The notes: generated from the sequence alone by a model not told the origin. A stretch of DNA of 6,671 bases from an uncultured bacterium (GCA_903938205.1 CAJACJ010000062.1:1-6671), one strand, 5' to 3'; counted from the stretch's first letter, positions 1 to 6,671 are shown. A program made the numbers and translations.

Positions 1-1149
1 ATTATTGATTCCAAGCACGCGATTGTGGTGGAAGGCTATGTGGACGCCGTTGCTTTGCATCAAGCTGGCGTGACCAATGTCATTGCCACGCTGGGCACCG
101 CATTGACAAAAGATCATGCCAAGGCATTGCAGCGAATGGCGGAGCGAATCACCGTGGTGTTTGATCCGGACAACGCCGGAGAGCGCGCAGCCGACCGCGC
201 CGTGGAAACTTTCCTGGCCGTCCCTGTCGATGTTCGCATTGCCACACTGCCTGATGGTCTTGATGCGGATGAATTATTGCAGCGCCCAAATGGCCTGAAT
301 GATTTCAACGCCGCGCTTGCAAATGGTGAAGAAGCGTTGTCATGGATGGTGCGCCGCTTCAAGGCGAATCTTGATTCCGTGGAAAGCATGTCAGGCAAAC
401 AACAGCGCCTGCAAGAGTTGCTGCGCAAACTTGGCGAGCTTGGTTTCCGATCAGTTGAACCGCTACGCAAAAGTTTTGTCATGAATGCGCTTTCAAAATT
501 GACCGGCGTTCCATTGCGGACACTTGAACAAGCCATGCCGCAAGCGCGCGCCGAATTGAAATTAAACGAGACCGCCGCGACCCAAACCATTGCTCCACAA
601 CTTGTGCAAGAGCCCCCATCAAGCCCCCGTCACAAAGCTCGACGAATGGCGGAGAACAATTTATTGGCAGCCATCATGGCGGATCCACACGCCGCGCAAG
701 TACGCGTGCAAGTGGGAACAGAAGGGTTATTGCCCATTTCAGAAGCTTTTTCACCAGAACACTTCGAACGAACCGATCTTCGACAACTATGGAGCCTGCT
801 TGTCATGCGATTTGAATCTGGTTCTTCATTCCATGTTCAAGACATTCAAGCCGAGTGCCAAGAGCCTTCGCTCAAAGCCCTCTGCGGCGAGCTATTTCAC
901 ATTGGTAGTCAACGCAATGAACATATGGACGCCTCAGAAGCTGTGCGCAATGCCGCCGCTGATTTTGACAAATTCCTGCATGACGCCGATATCAAACACA
1001 ATGCGAACCATTTGATGAACTCCGAGGATGCACTTGCTCGATTGGAACAAGTGCGCCGAGGGGGTCATAACCCCACTGCAATTGCGCAAAATATGCGGAA
1101 TTTGAACCGAACTGAAACCGTAGCGAAAGCGTCTGCGGATCAATCTTGA
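1..1149 (+). CDS. dnaG: DNA primase DnaG, C-terminal part (5' end beyond the window)
   Basis: DnaG makes the short RNA primers that start Okazaki fragments at the replication fork, working with the DnaB helicase. The frame is open from base 1, so the gene begins upstream. The missing part should be roughly 250 residues, holding the zinc-binding domain and the N-terminal half of the polymerase core. The 382 residues present begin at the TOPRIM domain. They show the metal-binding Glu in VVEGYVDAV (window residue 11), the Asp pair in VVFDPDNAGERAA (residues 55 and 57), and a third acidic site in LPDGLDADELL (residues 88 and 90). Pro replaces the Gly often seen in the FDGD form of this motif. The rest (about 200-382) is poorly conserved and helical, as expected for the helicase-binding domain, and starts with a segment around RRMAENNLLAAIMADP. 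The stop TGA is followed by rpoD after 37 bases with no terminator between, suggesting co-transcription. The identification is firm; only the exact domain limits are uncertain. Confidence 0.96.
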   Translation: MIDSKHAIVVEGYVDAVALHQAGVTNVIATLGTALTKDHAKALQRMAERITVVFDPDNAGERAADRAVETFLAVPVDVRIATLPDGLDADELLQRPNGLNDFNAALANGEEALSWMVRRFKANLDSVESMSGKQQRLQELLRKLGELGFRSVEPLRKSFVMNALSKLTGVPLRTLEQAMPQARAELKLNETAATQTIAPQLVQEPPSSPRHKARRMAENNLLAAIMADPHAAQVRVQVGTEGLLPISEAFSPEHFERTDLRQLWSLLVMRFESGSSFHVQDIQAECQEPSLKALCGELFHIGSQRNEHMDASEAVRNAAADFDKFLHDADIKHNANHLMNSEDALARLEQVRRGGHNPTAIAQNMRNLNRTETVAKASADQS

Positions 1150-1175
1150 ATGTTTTTTCCCTCTTACAAAGAATT

Positions 1176-1179
1176 GGAG
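1176..1179 (+). promoter_or_regulatory. Ribosome binding site of rpoD
   Basis: The sequence GGAG lies seven bases before the GTG at 1187. An in-frame TGA at 1181-1183 excludes any earlier start, so this Shine-Dalgarno site and that stop together fix GTG 1187 as the rpoD start codon. Confidence 0.8.
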
Positions 1180-1186
1180 TTGAACC

Positions 1187-3127
1187 GTGAGTCTTGCCAT
1201 TAAAGATCTGAAAGCCACTCTTCGTCGCCTTGTTGAAAAAGGTCGCCAGCAAAAGTGGATTAGCTATGAAGAACTCAACACCTGCTTGCCAGATGAGTTC
1301 GTCAACGCCGATCGTATTGATGAGCTCTTCGTGTTGCTCAGTGAAAATGGGATTGACATGGTGGATGAGATTGAAGTGCAGCGCAACAAGCTCACTCCAC
1401 TGGACGCGCCATTGCAAACCAACTTGAAGTTTCACCGCGACAATCCCAAGCACCGTAAAGATGCGTGCTCGGTTCCAGCCGCGATTCAAGGCCCGCCACC
1501 AGCGCCAATTTTAAGCGCGGGTGCGCAACCAAAGGTTCTCAAGCAGATGAAAGATGTCGTGGAAATTCCTTCCACGAAAGCTGCTCCCGAAGCCGCCGAC
1601 CTTGATGATGAAATTTTGGATGACGAGGAAGCCATGGCAATCGTGGCCCAAGCATTGGCCGAGCAAGGCAGCAAGCGCATTGATGATCCAATTCGCATGT
1701 ACCTAACGCAGATGGGAACAATTCCTCTTTTGACCCGCGAACAAGAAATTCGCTTGGCTAAGAAAATTGAAACCACCCGCATGATCTTCCGTCGTAAATC
1801 CCTTGAAAGTGATTACGTGGCGCGATTGGCCACTGAGACTCTCAAGCAAGTGCGCGACGGCAAATTGCCGTTCGATCGAACCATGCGTATTTCCACCGCG
1901 GAAGAAGATGCCAAGGGCAAGATCGCGTCGCGCATTCCAGGAAATGTTGAGACCATTTCCAAATTGATCGACATGAACGAGCGCCAATGGAATCAACTTG
2001 AGGATTCCGAAATTTCGGAAGATCGTAAAGTTGTCATCAAGGAAGAGCTTCGTCTTCGTCGCCGAAAAGTTGCAACCCTTCTTGAAGAGTGCTGCCTGCG
2101 AACAGGCCGTATTCAGCCCCTGATGCGTCGTTTGCAGTCCATCCATCGAAAGATGGTTGACTTGAAGCGCCAACTGCTCAAGGCGGAAAAGTTTCCAGAA
2201 CGATTTGATCCCGAGGATCAAATTGTGATGCGCGAGGAGCTGGTTGGTCTTCGATCAATTGTGTTTGAATATCCCGAGGAACTTGAAGCGCGCATGAAAG
2301 CCATTATGCGAGTGTTTGGCGAGTATGAACAAGCCAAGCGCGATCTTTCTGGCGGAAATTTGCGCTTGGTGGTCAGCATCGCCAAGAAGTATCGCAACCG
2401 AGGACTGCCTTTCCTTGACATTATTCAAGAAGGCAACACGGGTTTGATGCGCGCCGTGGACAAGTACGAGTATCAACGTGGCTACAAGTTCAGCACGTAT
2501 GCGACATGGTGGATTCGTCAGGCGATCACGCGAGCGATCGCTGATCACGCGCGAACCATTCGTGTGCCTGTGCACATGATTGAAACCATGAGCAAGTTGC
2601 GCAACATTCAGAAGCATTTGCTTCAGGAGCTTGGTCGTGAACCAACCGGTGAGGAGATCGCGGCGAAAGCCAAGATGCCAGCCGAGGAAGTTCGCCGCGT
2701 GATGAAGATCAGTCGCCATCCAATTTCGCTTGATCGGCCTGTGGGCGAAAGCGAAGACAGTCACTTTGGAGATTTCATCGAGGACGAGCGACAGTCAAGT
2801 CCGTCCGAAGCCGCGAGCAATGAGTTGCTTCGTCAGCGCATCAATGATGTGTTGAAGACACTCACCTACCGCGAGCGTGAAATTTTGAAATTGCGCTACG
2901 GCATTGGTGATGGCTACACCTACACCCTTGAGGAAGTCGGTCGAATCTTCAAGGTGACACGTGAACGTGTGCGCCAAGTTGAAAGCAAGGCGTTGAAGAA
3001 GCTGCAACATCCTGTGCGAAGTCAGCGCCTGTCCAGTTTCCTGGTCTCGCAAGATGACGCGGATGACGCGGGCGACGGCGAAGTGCTTGACATTGGAACG
3101 GATATCACGGACAACGCCGAGGATTGA
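1187..3127 (+). CDS. rpoD: RNA polymerase primary sigma factor RpoD (sigma-70)
   Basis: This is the housekeeping sigma factor, which directs RNA polymerase core to -10/-35 promoters. All sigma-70 regions are present in 646 residues. Region 1.1 spans about 1-80, a mark of a primary rather than alternative sigma. Region 1.2 is DDPIRMYLTQMG at 166-177. A non-conserved segment spans about 200-375. Region 2 spans 377-460, with NLRLVVSIAKKYRNRG for core binding and YATWWIRQAITRAIADHART for -10 recognition and melting. Region 3 spans about 461-540, including HPISLDRPVGESED. Region 4 spans about 550-620, with helix-turn-helix LEEVGRIFKVTRERVRQVES reading the -35 element. An acidic tail of about 25 residues follows region 4. 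The non-conserved segment, including ETLKQVRDGKLPFDRT and the LRTGRIQPLMRRL stretch, resembles planctomycete RpoD as I remember it. The GTG start is set by a GGAG site and an in-frame stop just upstream. It follows dnaG in a macromolecular-synthesis operon and ends at a strong terminator. Confidence 0.98.
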   Translation: MSLAIKDLKATLRRLVEKGRQQKWISYEELNTCLPDEFVNADRIDELFVLLSENGIDMVDEIEVQRNKLTPLDAPLQTNLKFHRDNPKHRKDACSVPAAIQGPPPAPILSAGAQPKVLKQMKDVVEIPSTKAAPEAADLDDEILDDEEAMAIVAQALAEQGSKRIDDPIRMYLTQMGTIPLLTREQEIRLAKKIETTRMIFRRKSLESDYVARLATETLKQVRDGKLPFDRTMRISTAEEDAKGKIASRIPGNVETISKLIDMNERQWNQLEDSEISEDRKVVIKEELRLRRRKVATLLEECCLRTGRIQPLMRRLQSIHRKMVDLKRQLLKAEKFPERFDPEDQIVMREELVGLRSIVFEYPEELEARMKAIMRVFGEYEQAKRDLSGGNLRLVVSIAKKYRNRGLPFLDIIQEGNTGLMRAVDKYEYQRGYKFSTYATWWIRQAITRAIADHARTIRVPVHMIETMSKLRNIQKHLLQELGREPTGEEIAAKAKMPAEEVRRVMKISRHPISLDRPVGESEDSHFGDFIEDERQSSPSEAASNELLRQRINDVLKTLTYREREILKLRYGIGDGYTYTLEEVGRIFKVTRERVRQVESKALKKLQHPVRSQRLSSFLVSQDDADDAGDGEVLDIGTDITDNAED

Positions 3128-3149
3128 AGCATTTGAAAGGTTGAATTCG

Positions 3150-3185
3150 CACGGGGTGGTCACACGACCACCCCGTGTTTTATTT
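3150..3185 (+). terminator. Intrinsic terminator of the dnaG-rpoD unit
   Basis: A perfect 12-bp GC-rich stem, CACGGGGTGGTC (3150-3161) with GACCACCCCGTG (3166-3177), encloses the four-base loop ACAC and is followed directly by TTTTATTT. It starts 23 bases after the rpoD stop and should end transcription before the tRNA gene. Confidence 0.93.
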
Positions 3186-3224
3186 ACATTTTGAATGCGA
3201 AATGCAAAACGCAATGCGGCGAAG

Positions 3225-3230
3225 TACACT
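3225..3230 (+). promoter_or_regulatory. Possible -10 element for the tRNA-Leu gene
   Basis: TACACT matches the TATAAT consensus at four of six positions and lies ten bases before the mature tRNA 5' end, which would give a very short leader. The rpoD terminator upstream means the tRNA needs its own promoter in the 55 bases between. No convincing -35 box sits at the normal distance: TTGAAT at 3191-3196 is 28 bases away, too far. This is a weak candidate resting mainly on position. Confidence 0.3.
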
Positions 3231-3240
3231 TGTTCTTCCT

Positions 3241-3324
3241 GCGGATGTGGCGAAATTGGCAGACGCGCAAGATTCAGGTTCTTGTGGGGTCACACCCATG
3301 GAGGTTCGATTCCTCTCATCCGCA
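3241..3324 (+). tRNA. tRNA-Leu, anticodon CAG
   Basis: The 84-base sequence folds as a class II (long variable arm) leucine tRNA. The acceptor stem is GCGGATG (3241-3247) with CATCCGC (3317-3323), followed by discriminator A at 3324. The D stem is GCG/CGC (3250-3252 with 3264-3266). The anticodon stem is CAAGA/TCTTG (3268-3272 with 3280-3284), around the loop TTCAGGT. Anticodon CAG at 3275-3277 reads CUG codons. The variable arm (3285-3299) forms a 4-bp stem. The T stem GGAGG/CCTCT (3300-3304 with 3312-3316) encloses TTCGATT. The D-to-anticodon stretch is close to E. coli tRNA-Leu(CAG). The 3' CCA is not encoded, so the cell must add it with a nucleotidyltransferase. The gene stands alone between two terminators. 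Confidence 0.97.
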
Positions 3325-3327
3325 TTG

Positions 3328-3357
3328 AAAAGTCCGACCCACGTGGTCGGACTTTTT
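3328..3357 (+). terminator. Intrinsic terminator after tRNA-Leu
   Basis: AAAAGTCCGACC (3328-3339) pairs perfectly with GGTCGGACTTTT (3345-3356) around the five-base loop CACGT, with a run of five T at 3353-3357 followed by GTTT. It begins only three bases after the tRNA 3' end, so the tRNA is very likely a single-gene transcript. Confidence 0.93.
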
Positions 3358-3403
3358 GTTTATTGGCAGGTGTGGCCGCCACCCTACACCCTACTCTTGA
3401 CAT

Positions 3404-4579
3404 GTGATCTATTTGGACAACAACGCCACCACCATGCCGCTTGCGGAAGTTGTGGATGCCATGCGCGAATCAATGGCAAACAATTGGGGTAATCCCAGCA
3501 GTGTTCACCGATTTGGCCAAGCGTCACGCGCCCAATTGGAACATGCTCGAGAACATGTCGCGCAACTTGTCGGCTGCTCCACGCGTGAAATTATTTTTTG
3601 CTCCAGCGGAACCGAGTCTGCGTCGCTGGCATTGCGCGGCATTTTAGAAGCGCATCCAAAGCGGCGATTGATTGTCACCAGCAAATTGGAACACGCAGCG
3701 GTTCGAACTTTGGCGCAACACCTTGAAGCCGCGGGCCAGTGCGAAGTGATTTGGGTTGAGCATGCGCACAGCGGCGAAATACATCTTGATCACTTGCGAG
3801 AGGTGCTTAAAAAACATGGCGATGACATTGCGTTGGTGTCGCTGATGTCCGTGAACAATGAGACAGGCGTCATGCTTCCCCTGCAAGTCGTGGGTGAATT
3901 GTGCAGAGAGAAAAGTGTTTTATTTCATACCGACGCCACGCAGTCCGTGGGTCGCCACCCATTTGATGTGGCGAATGCCCCGGTAGATTTCGCCACTTTC
4001 TCTGCGCATAAACTACATGGCCCCAAAGGCGCGGCGGCATTGTTCGCGCGTCGAGGTGCTGGCATTTCAGCTCAACTAGTGGGCGGTCCGCAAGAGCGTG
4101 ATCGTAGAGCTGGGACGGAAAATGTTCCTGGCATTCTTGGCTTTGGTGTGGCTGCGCAATCCGCCCGTAGATGGTTGGATACGGCGGAAATGAATCACGC
4201 GGCGGAGTTCAGGAATCAATTTGAAACTTTGATACAAACGGCAATTCCGGATGCGATTGTGAATGGCGTTGCCACAAATAGAATTTGGAACACAACCAAT
4301 ATCGCGTTTGCACATTTGGAAGCGGAAGCCATTTTGCTTGCGCTTTCCAATGAGAATCTGTGCGCCAGCGCGGGTGCGGCTTGCAGTTCGGGCTCTTTGG
4401 ATCCTTCGCCCGTGCTTTTAGCCATGGGGGTTCCGCCCGTTCTAGCCCACGGAAGCGTGCGCTTCAGCTTGTCGCGCTTCACAACACGTGAAGAAATTAT
4501 TCAAGCCGCCACAATTGTGTGCGATTGCGTGCGTAAACTTCGCGCGCGCACTGGCGCGGCGATTACGAATGTGAAGTGA
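3404..4579 (+). CDS. Cysteine desulfurase, NifS/IscS type (class V aminotransferase fold)
   Basis: The enzyme uses pyridoxal phosphate (PLP) to convert L-cysteine to L-alanine, leaving a persulfide on an active-site Cys that feeds Fe-S cluster assembly and thio-modification. It is cytosolic. The 391 residues match the usual family length and start with the typical IYLDNNATT. Expected residues are visible: His97 in LEHAAV, Asn152 in NNETG, Asp177 and Gln180 in HTDATQS (cofactor), Lys203 in SAHKLHGPKG (Schiff base), RAGTEN at 235-240, and catalytic Cys327 in AGAACSSGSLDPS. The Cys loop and overall sequence point to the NifS/IscS group rather than SufS. The start is GTG; an in-frame TGA at 3398-3400 rules out anything earlier, yet no Shine-Dalgarno site is seen. 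No scaffold (iscU/nifU), iscR or suf gene lies beside it, so its specific acceptor cannot be told; a role in tRNA thiolation is as possible as Fe-S assembly. Its end overlaps the opposite-strand FtsK-like gene by 17 bases. Confidence 0.94.
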   Translation: MIYLDNNATTMPLAEVVDAMRESMANNWGNPSSVHRFGQASRAQLEHAREHVAQLVGCSTREIIFCSSGTESASLALRGILEAHPKRRLIVTSKLEHAAVRTLAQHLEAAGQCEVIWVEHAHSGEIHLDHLREVLKKHGDDIALVSLMSVNNETGVMLPLQVVGELCREKSVLFHTDATQSVGRHPFDVANAPVDFATFSAHKLHGPKGAAALFARRGAGISAQLVGGPQERDRRAGTENVPGILGFGVAAQSARRWLDTAEMNHAAEFRNQFETLIQTAIPDAIVNGVATNRIWNTTNIAFAHLEAEAILLALSNENLCASAGAACSSGSLDPSPVLLAMGVPPVLAHGSVRFSLSRFTTREEIIQAATIVCDCVRKLRARTGAAITNVK

Positions 4580-6671
4580 ACAACTTTTCCAGAACTAGCG
4601 CAGATGCAATCTCAAATGGACGAAAGCGCTCGGTCGCGCCTTTTTCCTCGCTAAAGATCAAGGCGCGCTCCGCACCCAAGCGCGACGCGGCAGGCGTGTC
4701 CATGAGATAGCTGGAATCATTTGCGCTCATTTGCATCAAGACGCGAAAATCAAATTCACGAAGCCCATTGCGATCAATGCAGCGCTGCAAACTTGGCGCG
4801 GTGTCCGCCCACGCAAAAACATGCACGCCAACTGAGGGACCATCGCGCAAGATTGCGCCAAGAACCTTGTCAGGTTTTGGTGGGCCATCACTTGACATTG
4901 AAAAATCGTCCTCGTCTTTTCGCAGCGTTCGATAGCGTTGAAGACCGTGAACCATCAGCAAAATAGGTGGCTGATCTTGTCGCCCATCGGCGATTCGTTG
5001 TGCAACCTCTTGGCCCAGTTGAACAATGGCTGCGTCGCAATCGCGATAGTTAGGAAGGTACGCGTTGAGCTTGAGGGTTTCAATTGTGGATTGCAACGCT
5101 CCAGCCGTGGGAGAATCTGGTGTGGTTCCGTCCAGCAGAATCACGCGGCCCGAAAGATGACGCGTGACCGCGGCGAAACTTACAAGAGCGGCCACGCTTA
5201 AACCCATCGCAACATCTTCACGTTGACCAACAACAATAATATTGGCGCCAGATTGCCTGCGAAGCGTGATGACGCTGGCGTTGCGAATGGCCACTGGATT
5301 GCCTAGAAAAATCTGCAAAGCAGGCACGCCTTTGGTTGTCGGCTGCTGAATTAAATCAAGTAGTGGCTGACACGCTTCAATACGCGCGGCGGCGGTGCCG
5401 TCAAATACAATCATCTTGCGATCCGAAACTCCTTTGGCGCGCGCCGCGATGGCCAGTTCTCGCACGCGTTCATCACGCTGAGCATCGGTAAGCCACACAA
5501 CTTGAAATGGGCTATTGCCCTCAATCAAACCACCAGCGTCATTGTAAATAGCCTCGCCGGGGCGCGAAAGAAGACGCGCGGCTGTGTTGTCGTCTGACAA
5601 AATCATGGCGGAGTCAGCCTCGTTGCATTGCAGCGCGATACGAATTCCCATTTGTCCCATTGTGGTGCGAGGCAACGCATATGTTCCGCCAAGCGTTTGA
5701 GAACCAAGAATGACATGCATTCCAAACGCGCGGCCTTGTCGCACCAAGCGATCAAGTAACAACGAGGAATCTTGAGCGACCTTGTCTTCTTCCACAAATA
5801 ATTCTTGAAATTCGTCAACAATTAACAAAGTGCGCGGCATGGACTCCGTCTTGCCAAGCAATCTCCACGCTGCTAAATCTTGCACGCCCGCGTCTCGAAA
5901 TAAATCTCCGCGACGCTTCAGTTCCACATCAAGTCCTTGCAGGACACTGAGTCCAAATTCACGATCGCTTTCCACAGCCACCGCGCGCGCGTGCGGCAAA
6001 GCGTGGGTTGCATACGCCTTAAATTCAACGCCCTTCTTGAAATCGATCAACCACAATTCAACCTCGTCAGGGGAATACCACAGCGCGACATTGGTGATGA
6101 GCGCGTGCAGCAAGGTGCTCTTGCCGGAACCAGTTTTGCCCGCAAGCAAAACATGCTGCCTTGTGCCTTCGCCAATTTCAATGGATTGCAATTTATTTGC
6201 GCCGCTTCTACCCACAGGCACGCGCAGAATTTTCGCGCTGGAACTTGTCCAGCGCTGATCAAGTTTGGGCTCAATGGCTTGAAATGGAACCTCCACTCTG
6301 GATCCTGCTTTGGCAGCACGCCCAATCTTTTGCAAAATGGTTTGCAACACCGCCGCGCTTGGCATTGTGGCCGGAGTGAATGGAACATCTTCAAGATCAG
6401 GGGCATCCACGACAAAACGATCTTGTTCCCAGCGAACCCGCATGCAACGTTGCAGCACTTCATTTTCCTTGATCAATTCAGGAAGCGGTTTAGTTGGATC
6501 ACGAAGCAGCAGAAAGTGCACGCCACAACGCGCGCCAGATTGAAGCAAACTTGCAAAGCGCTTACTTCCAGCATCCGTCAATCCCTCTGGAAAATCTGCG
6601 AACACAATAATCCGAAGCGGTTCGGCCAACTCCCCCGCTTGCTCGTTGTAATCCGCGATGGTCGCGAATTC
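4563..6671 (-). CDS. Large FtsK/SpoIIIE-domain ATPase, C-terminal 702 residues (start beyond the window)
   Basis: This is a motor ATPase of the FtsK/SpoIIIE/HerA class, whose members pump DNA or, in EccC-type relatives, protein. The frame is open to the window edge, so the N terminus is missing; TTG at 6629 is only an internal possible start. Residues are counted from the first in the window. The central module (about 150-395) is complete: Walker A GKTGSGKST (178-186), Walker B LLIVDEF (282-288), and a sensor-like stretch RQGRAFGMHVILGSQT ending at 325. A third module (about 455-690) has a broken P-loop, VVGQREDVAMGL (480-491), and ILLMVHGLQ where Walker B acids would be. Residues about 19-60 look like the C-terminal half of a first, also degenerate, module. 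No signal peptide, membrane segment or C-terminal gamma winged-helix domain is seen in this part, so it is not canonical cell-division FtsK. Similar tandem-module proteins occur in planctomycetes as I recall. Substrate and partners are unknown. Confidence 0.85.
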   Translation of the reverse strand, partial: EFATIADYNEQAGELAEPLRIIVFADFPEGLTDAGSKRFASLLQSGARCGVHFLLLRDPTKPLPELIKENEVLQRCMRVRWEQDRFVVDAPDLEDVPFTPATMPSAAVLQTILQKIGRAAKAGSRVEVPFQAIEPKLDQRWTSSSAKILRVPVGRSGANKLQSIEIGEGTRQHVLLAGKTGSGKSTLLHALITNVALWYSPDEVELWLIDFKKGVEFKAYATHALPHARAVAVESDREFGLSVLQGLDVELKRRGDLFRDAGVQDLAAWRLLGKTESMPRTLLIVDEFQELFVEEDKVAQDSSLLLDRLVRQGRAFGMHVILGSQTLGGTYALPRTTMGQMGIRIALQCNEADSAMILSDDNTAARLLSRPGEAIYNDAGGLIEGNSPFQVVWLTDAQRDERVRELAIAARAKGVSDRKMIVFDGTAAARIEACQPLLDLIQQPTTKGVPALQIFLGNPVAIRNASVITLRRQSGANIIVVGQREDVAMGLSVAALVSFAAVTRHLSGRVILLDGTTPDSPTAGALQSTIETLKLNAYLPNYRDCDAAIVQLGQEVAQRIADGRQDQPPILLMVHGLQRYRTLRKDEDDFSMSSDGPPKPDKVLGAILRDGPSVGVHVFAWADTAPSLQRCIDRNGLREFDFRVLMQMSANDSSYLMDTPAASRLGAERALIFSEEKGATERFRPFEIASALVLEKLFTSHS

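Noticed and set aside
965..993. Perfect TTGACA (965-970) inside dnaG with GATATC 17 bases on, as an internal rpoD promoter
   Set aside because: The -10 part matches only three of six positions. Internal promoters are known in this operon elsewhere, but this one is too weak to call.
1061..1074. GGGGT-CATA-ACCCC hairpin near the end of dnaG
   Set aside because: The stem is only 5 bp, lies inside the coding sequence and has no T run after it, so it is not a terminator.
1152..1158. Run of T just after the dnaG stop codon, as in a terminator
   Set aside because: No stable stem precedes it. Read-through into rpoD fits the usual operon arrangement better.
3191..3217. Three AATGC repeats between the rpoD terminator and the tRNA
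   Set aside because: They are too short and irregularly spaced to be a binding-site array and are likely chance in a small gap.
3175..3492. Open frame of about 105 codons running across the tRNA and both flanking non-coding gaps
   Set aside because: It covers the tRNA, its terminator and the start of the cysteine desulfurase, has no family features, and must be chance.
4545..4558. CGCGC-ACTG-GCGCG hairpin near the convergent gene ends, as a terminator for the minus-strand gene
   Set aside because: The stem is short and neither strand has a T tract next to it. It is explained by Arg/Ala/Gly codons in the cysteine desulfurase.
5830..6258. Plus-strand open frame of about 142 codons opposite the FtsK-like gene
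   Set aside because: It is the shadow of a clearly conserved ATPase on the other strand; the product is Ser/Arg-rich with no recognisable motif.
6666..6671. The window ends exactly on a GAATTC (EcoRI) site, hinting at a cloned fragment end
   Set aside because: Uncut GAATTC sites also occur at 3143-3148 and 5642-5647, and the left edge is not such a site, so coincidence is more likely.

Overview
The window looks like a stretch of ordinary chromosome from a bacterium of the phylum Planctomycetota, possibly the class Phycisphaerae. The best clue is the primary sigma factor. Its long non-conserved segment between regions 1.2 and 2 has the layout I remember from planctomycete RpoD proteins. The FtsK-like ATPase at the right end also resembles proteins I associate with that phylum. 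The phylum call is fairly confident, the class call is only an inference, and neither was tested by a search.

Layout from left to right. Positions 1-1149 (+) hold the 3' part of dnaG (replicative primase), entering at the start of the TOPRIM domain. After 37 bases comes rpoD (1187-3127, +), the housekeeping sigma factor. The dnaG-rpoD pair is the core of the classical macromolecular-synthesis operon, which links initiation of replication with transcription. A strong intrinsic terminator (3150-3185) closes this unit. A single tRNA-Leu(CAG) gene (3241-3324, +) follows, with its own terminator (3328-3357). Next is a NifS/IscS-type cysteine desulfurase (3404-4579, +), which would supply sulfur for Fe-S clusters and thiolated cofactors or tRNAs. 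The right third (4563-6671) is on the minus strand. It encodes the C-terminal 702 residues of a large FtsK/SpoIIIE-family ATPase whose start lies beyond the window. Its end overlaps the end of the cysteine desulfurase gene tail to tail by 17 bases.

The first four genes are household functions: replication priming, promoter recognition, translation and sulfur transfer. Apart from dnaG-rpoD they are probably separate transcription units that happen to be adjacent. The one element that could belong to a poorly described system is the FtsK-like protein. It appears to carry three tandem ATPase modules, of which only the middle one keeps intact Walker A and B motifs, and it lacks the C-terminal DNA-reading gamma domain of true FtsK. 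Its partners, if any, would lie beyond the right edge.

No mobile element, CRISPR array, phage gene or other sign of recent transfer is visible. Coding density is high, and the only non-coding stretch over 100 bases, the rpoD-tRNA gap of 113 bases, holds the rpoD terminator and a weak tRNA promoter candidate.
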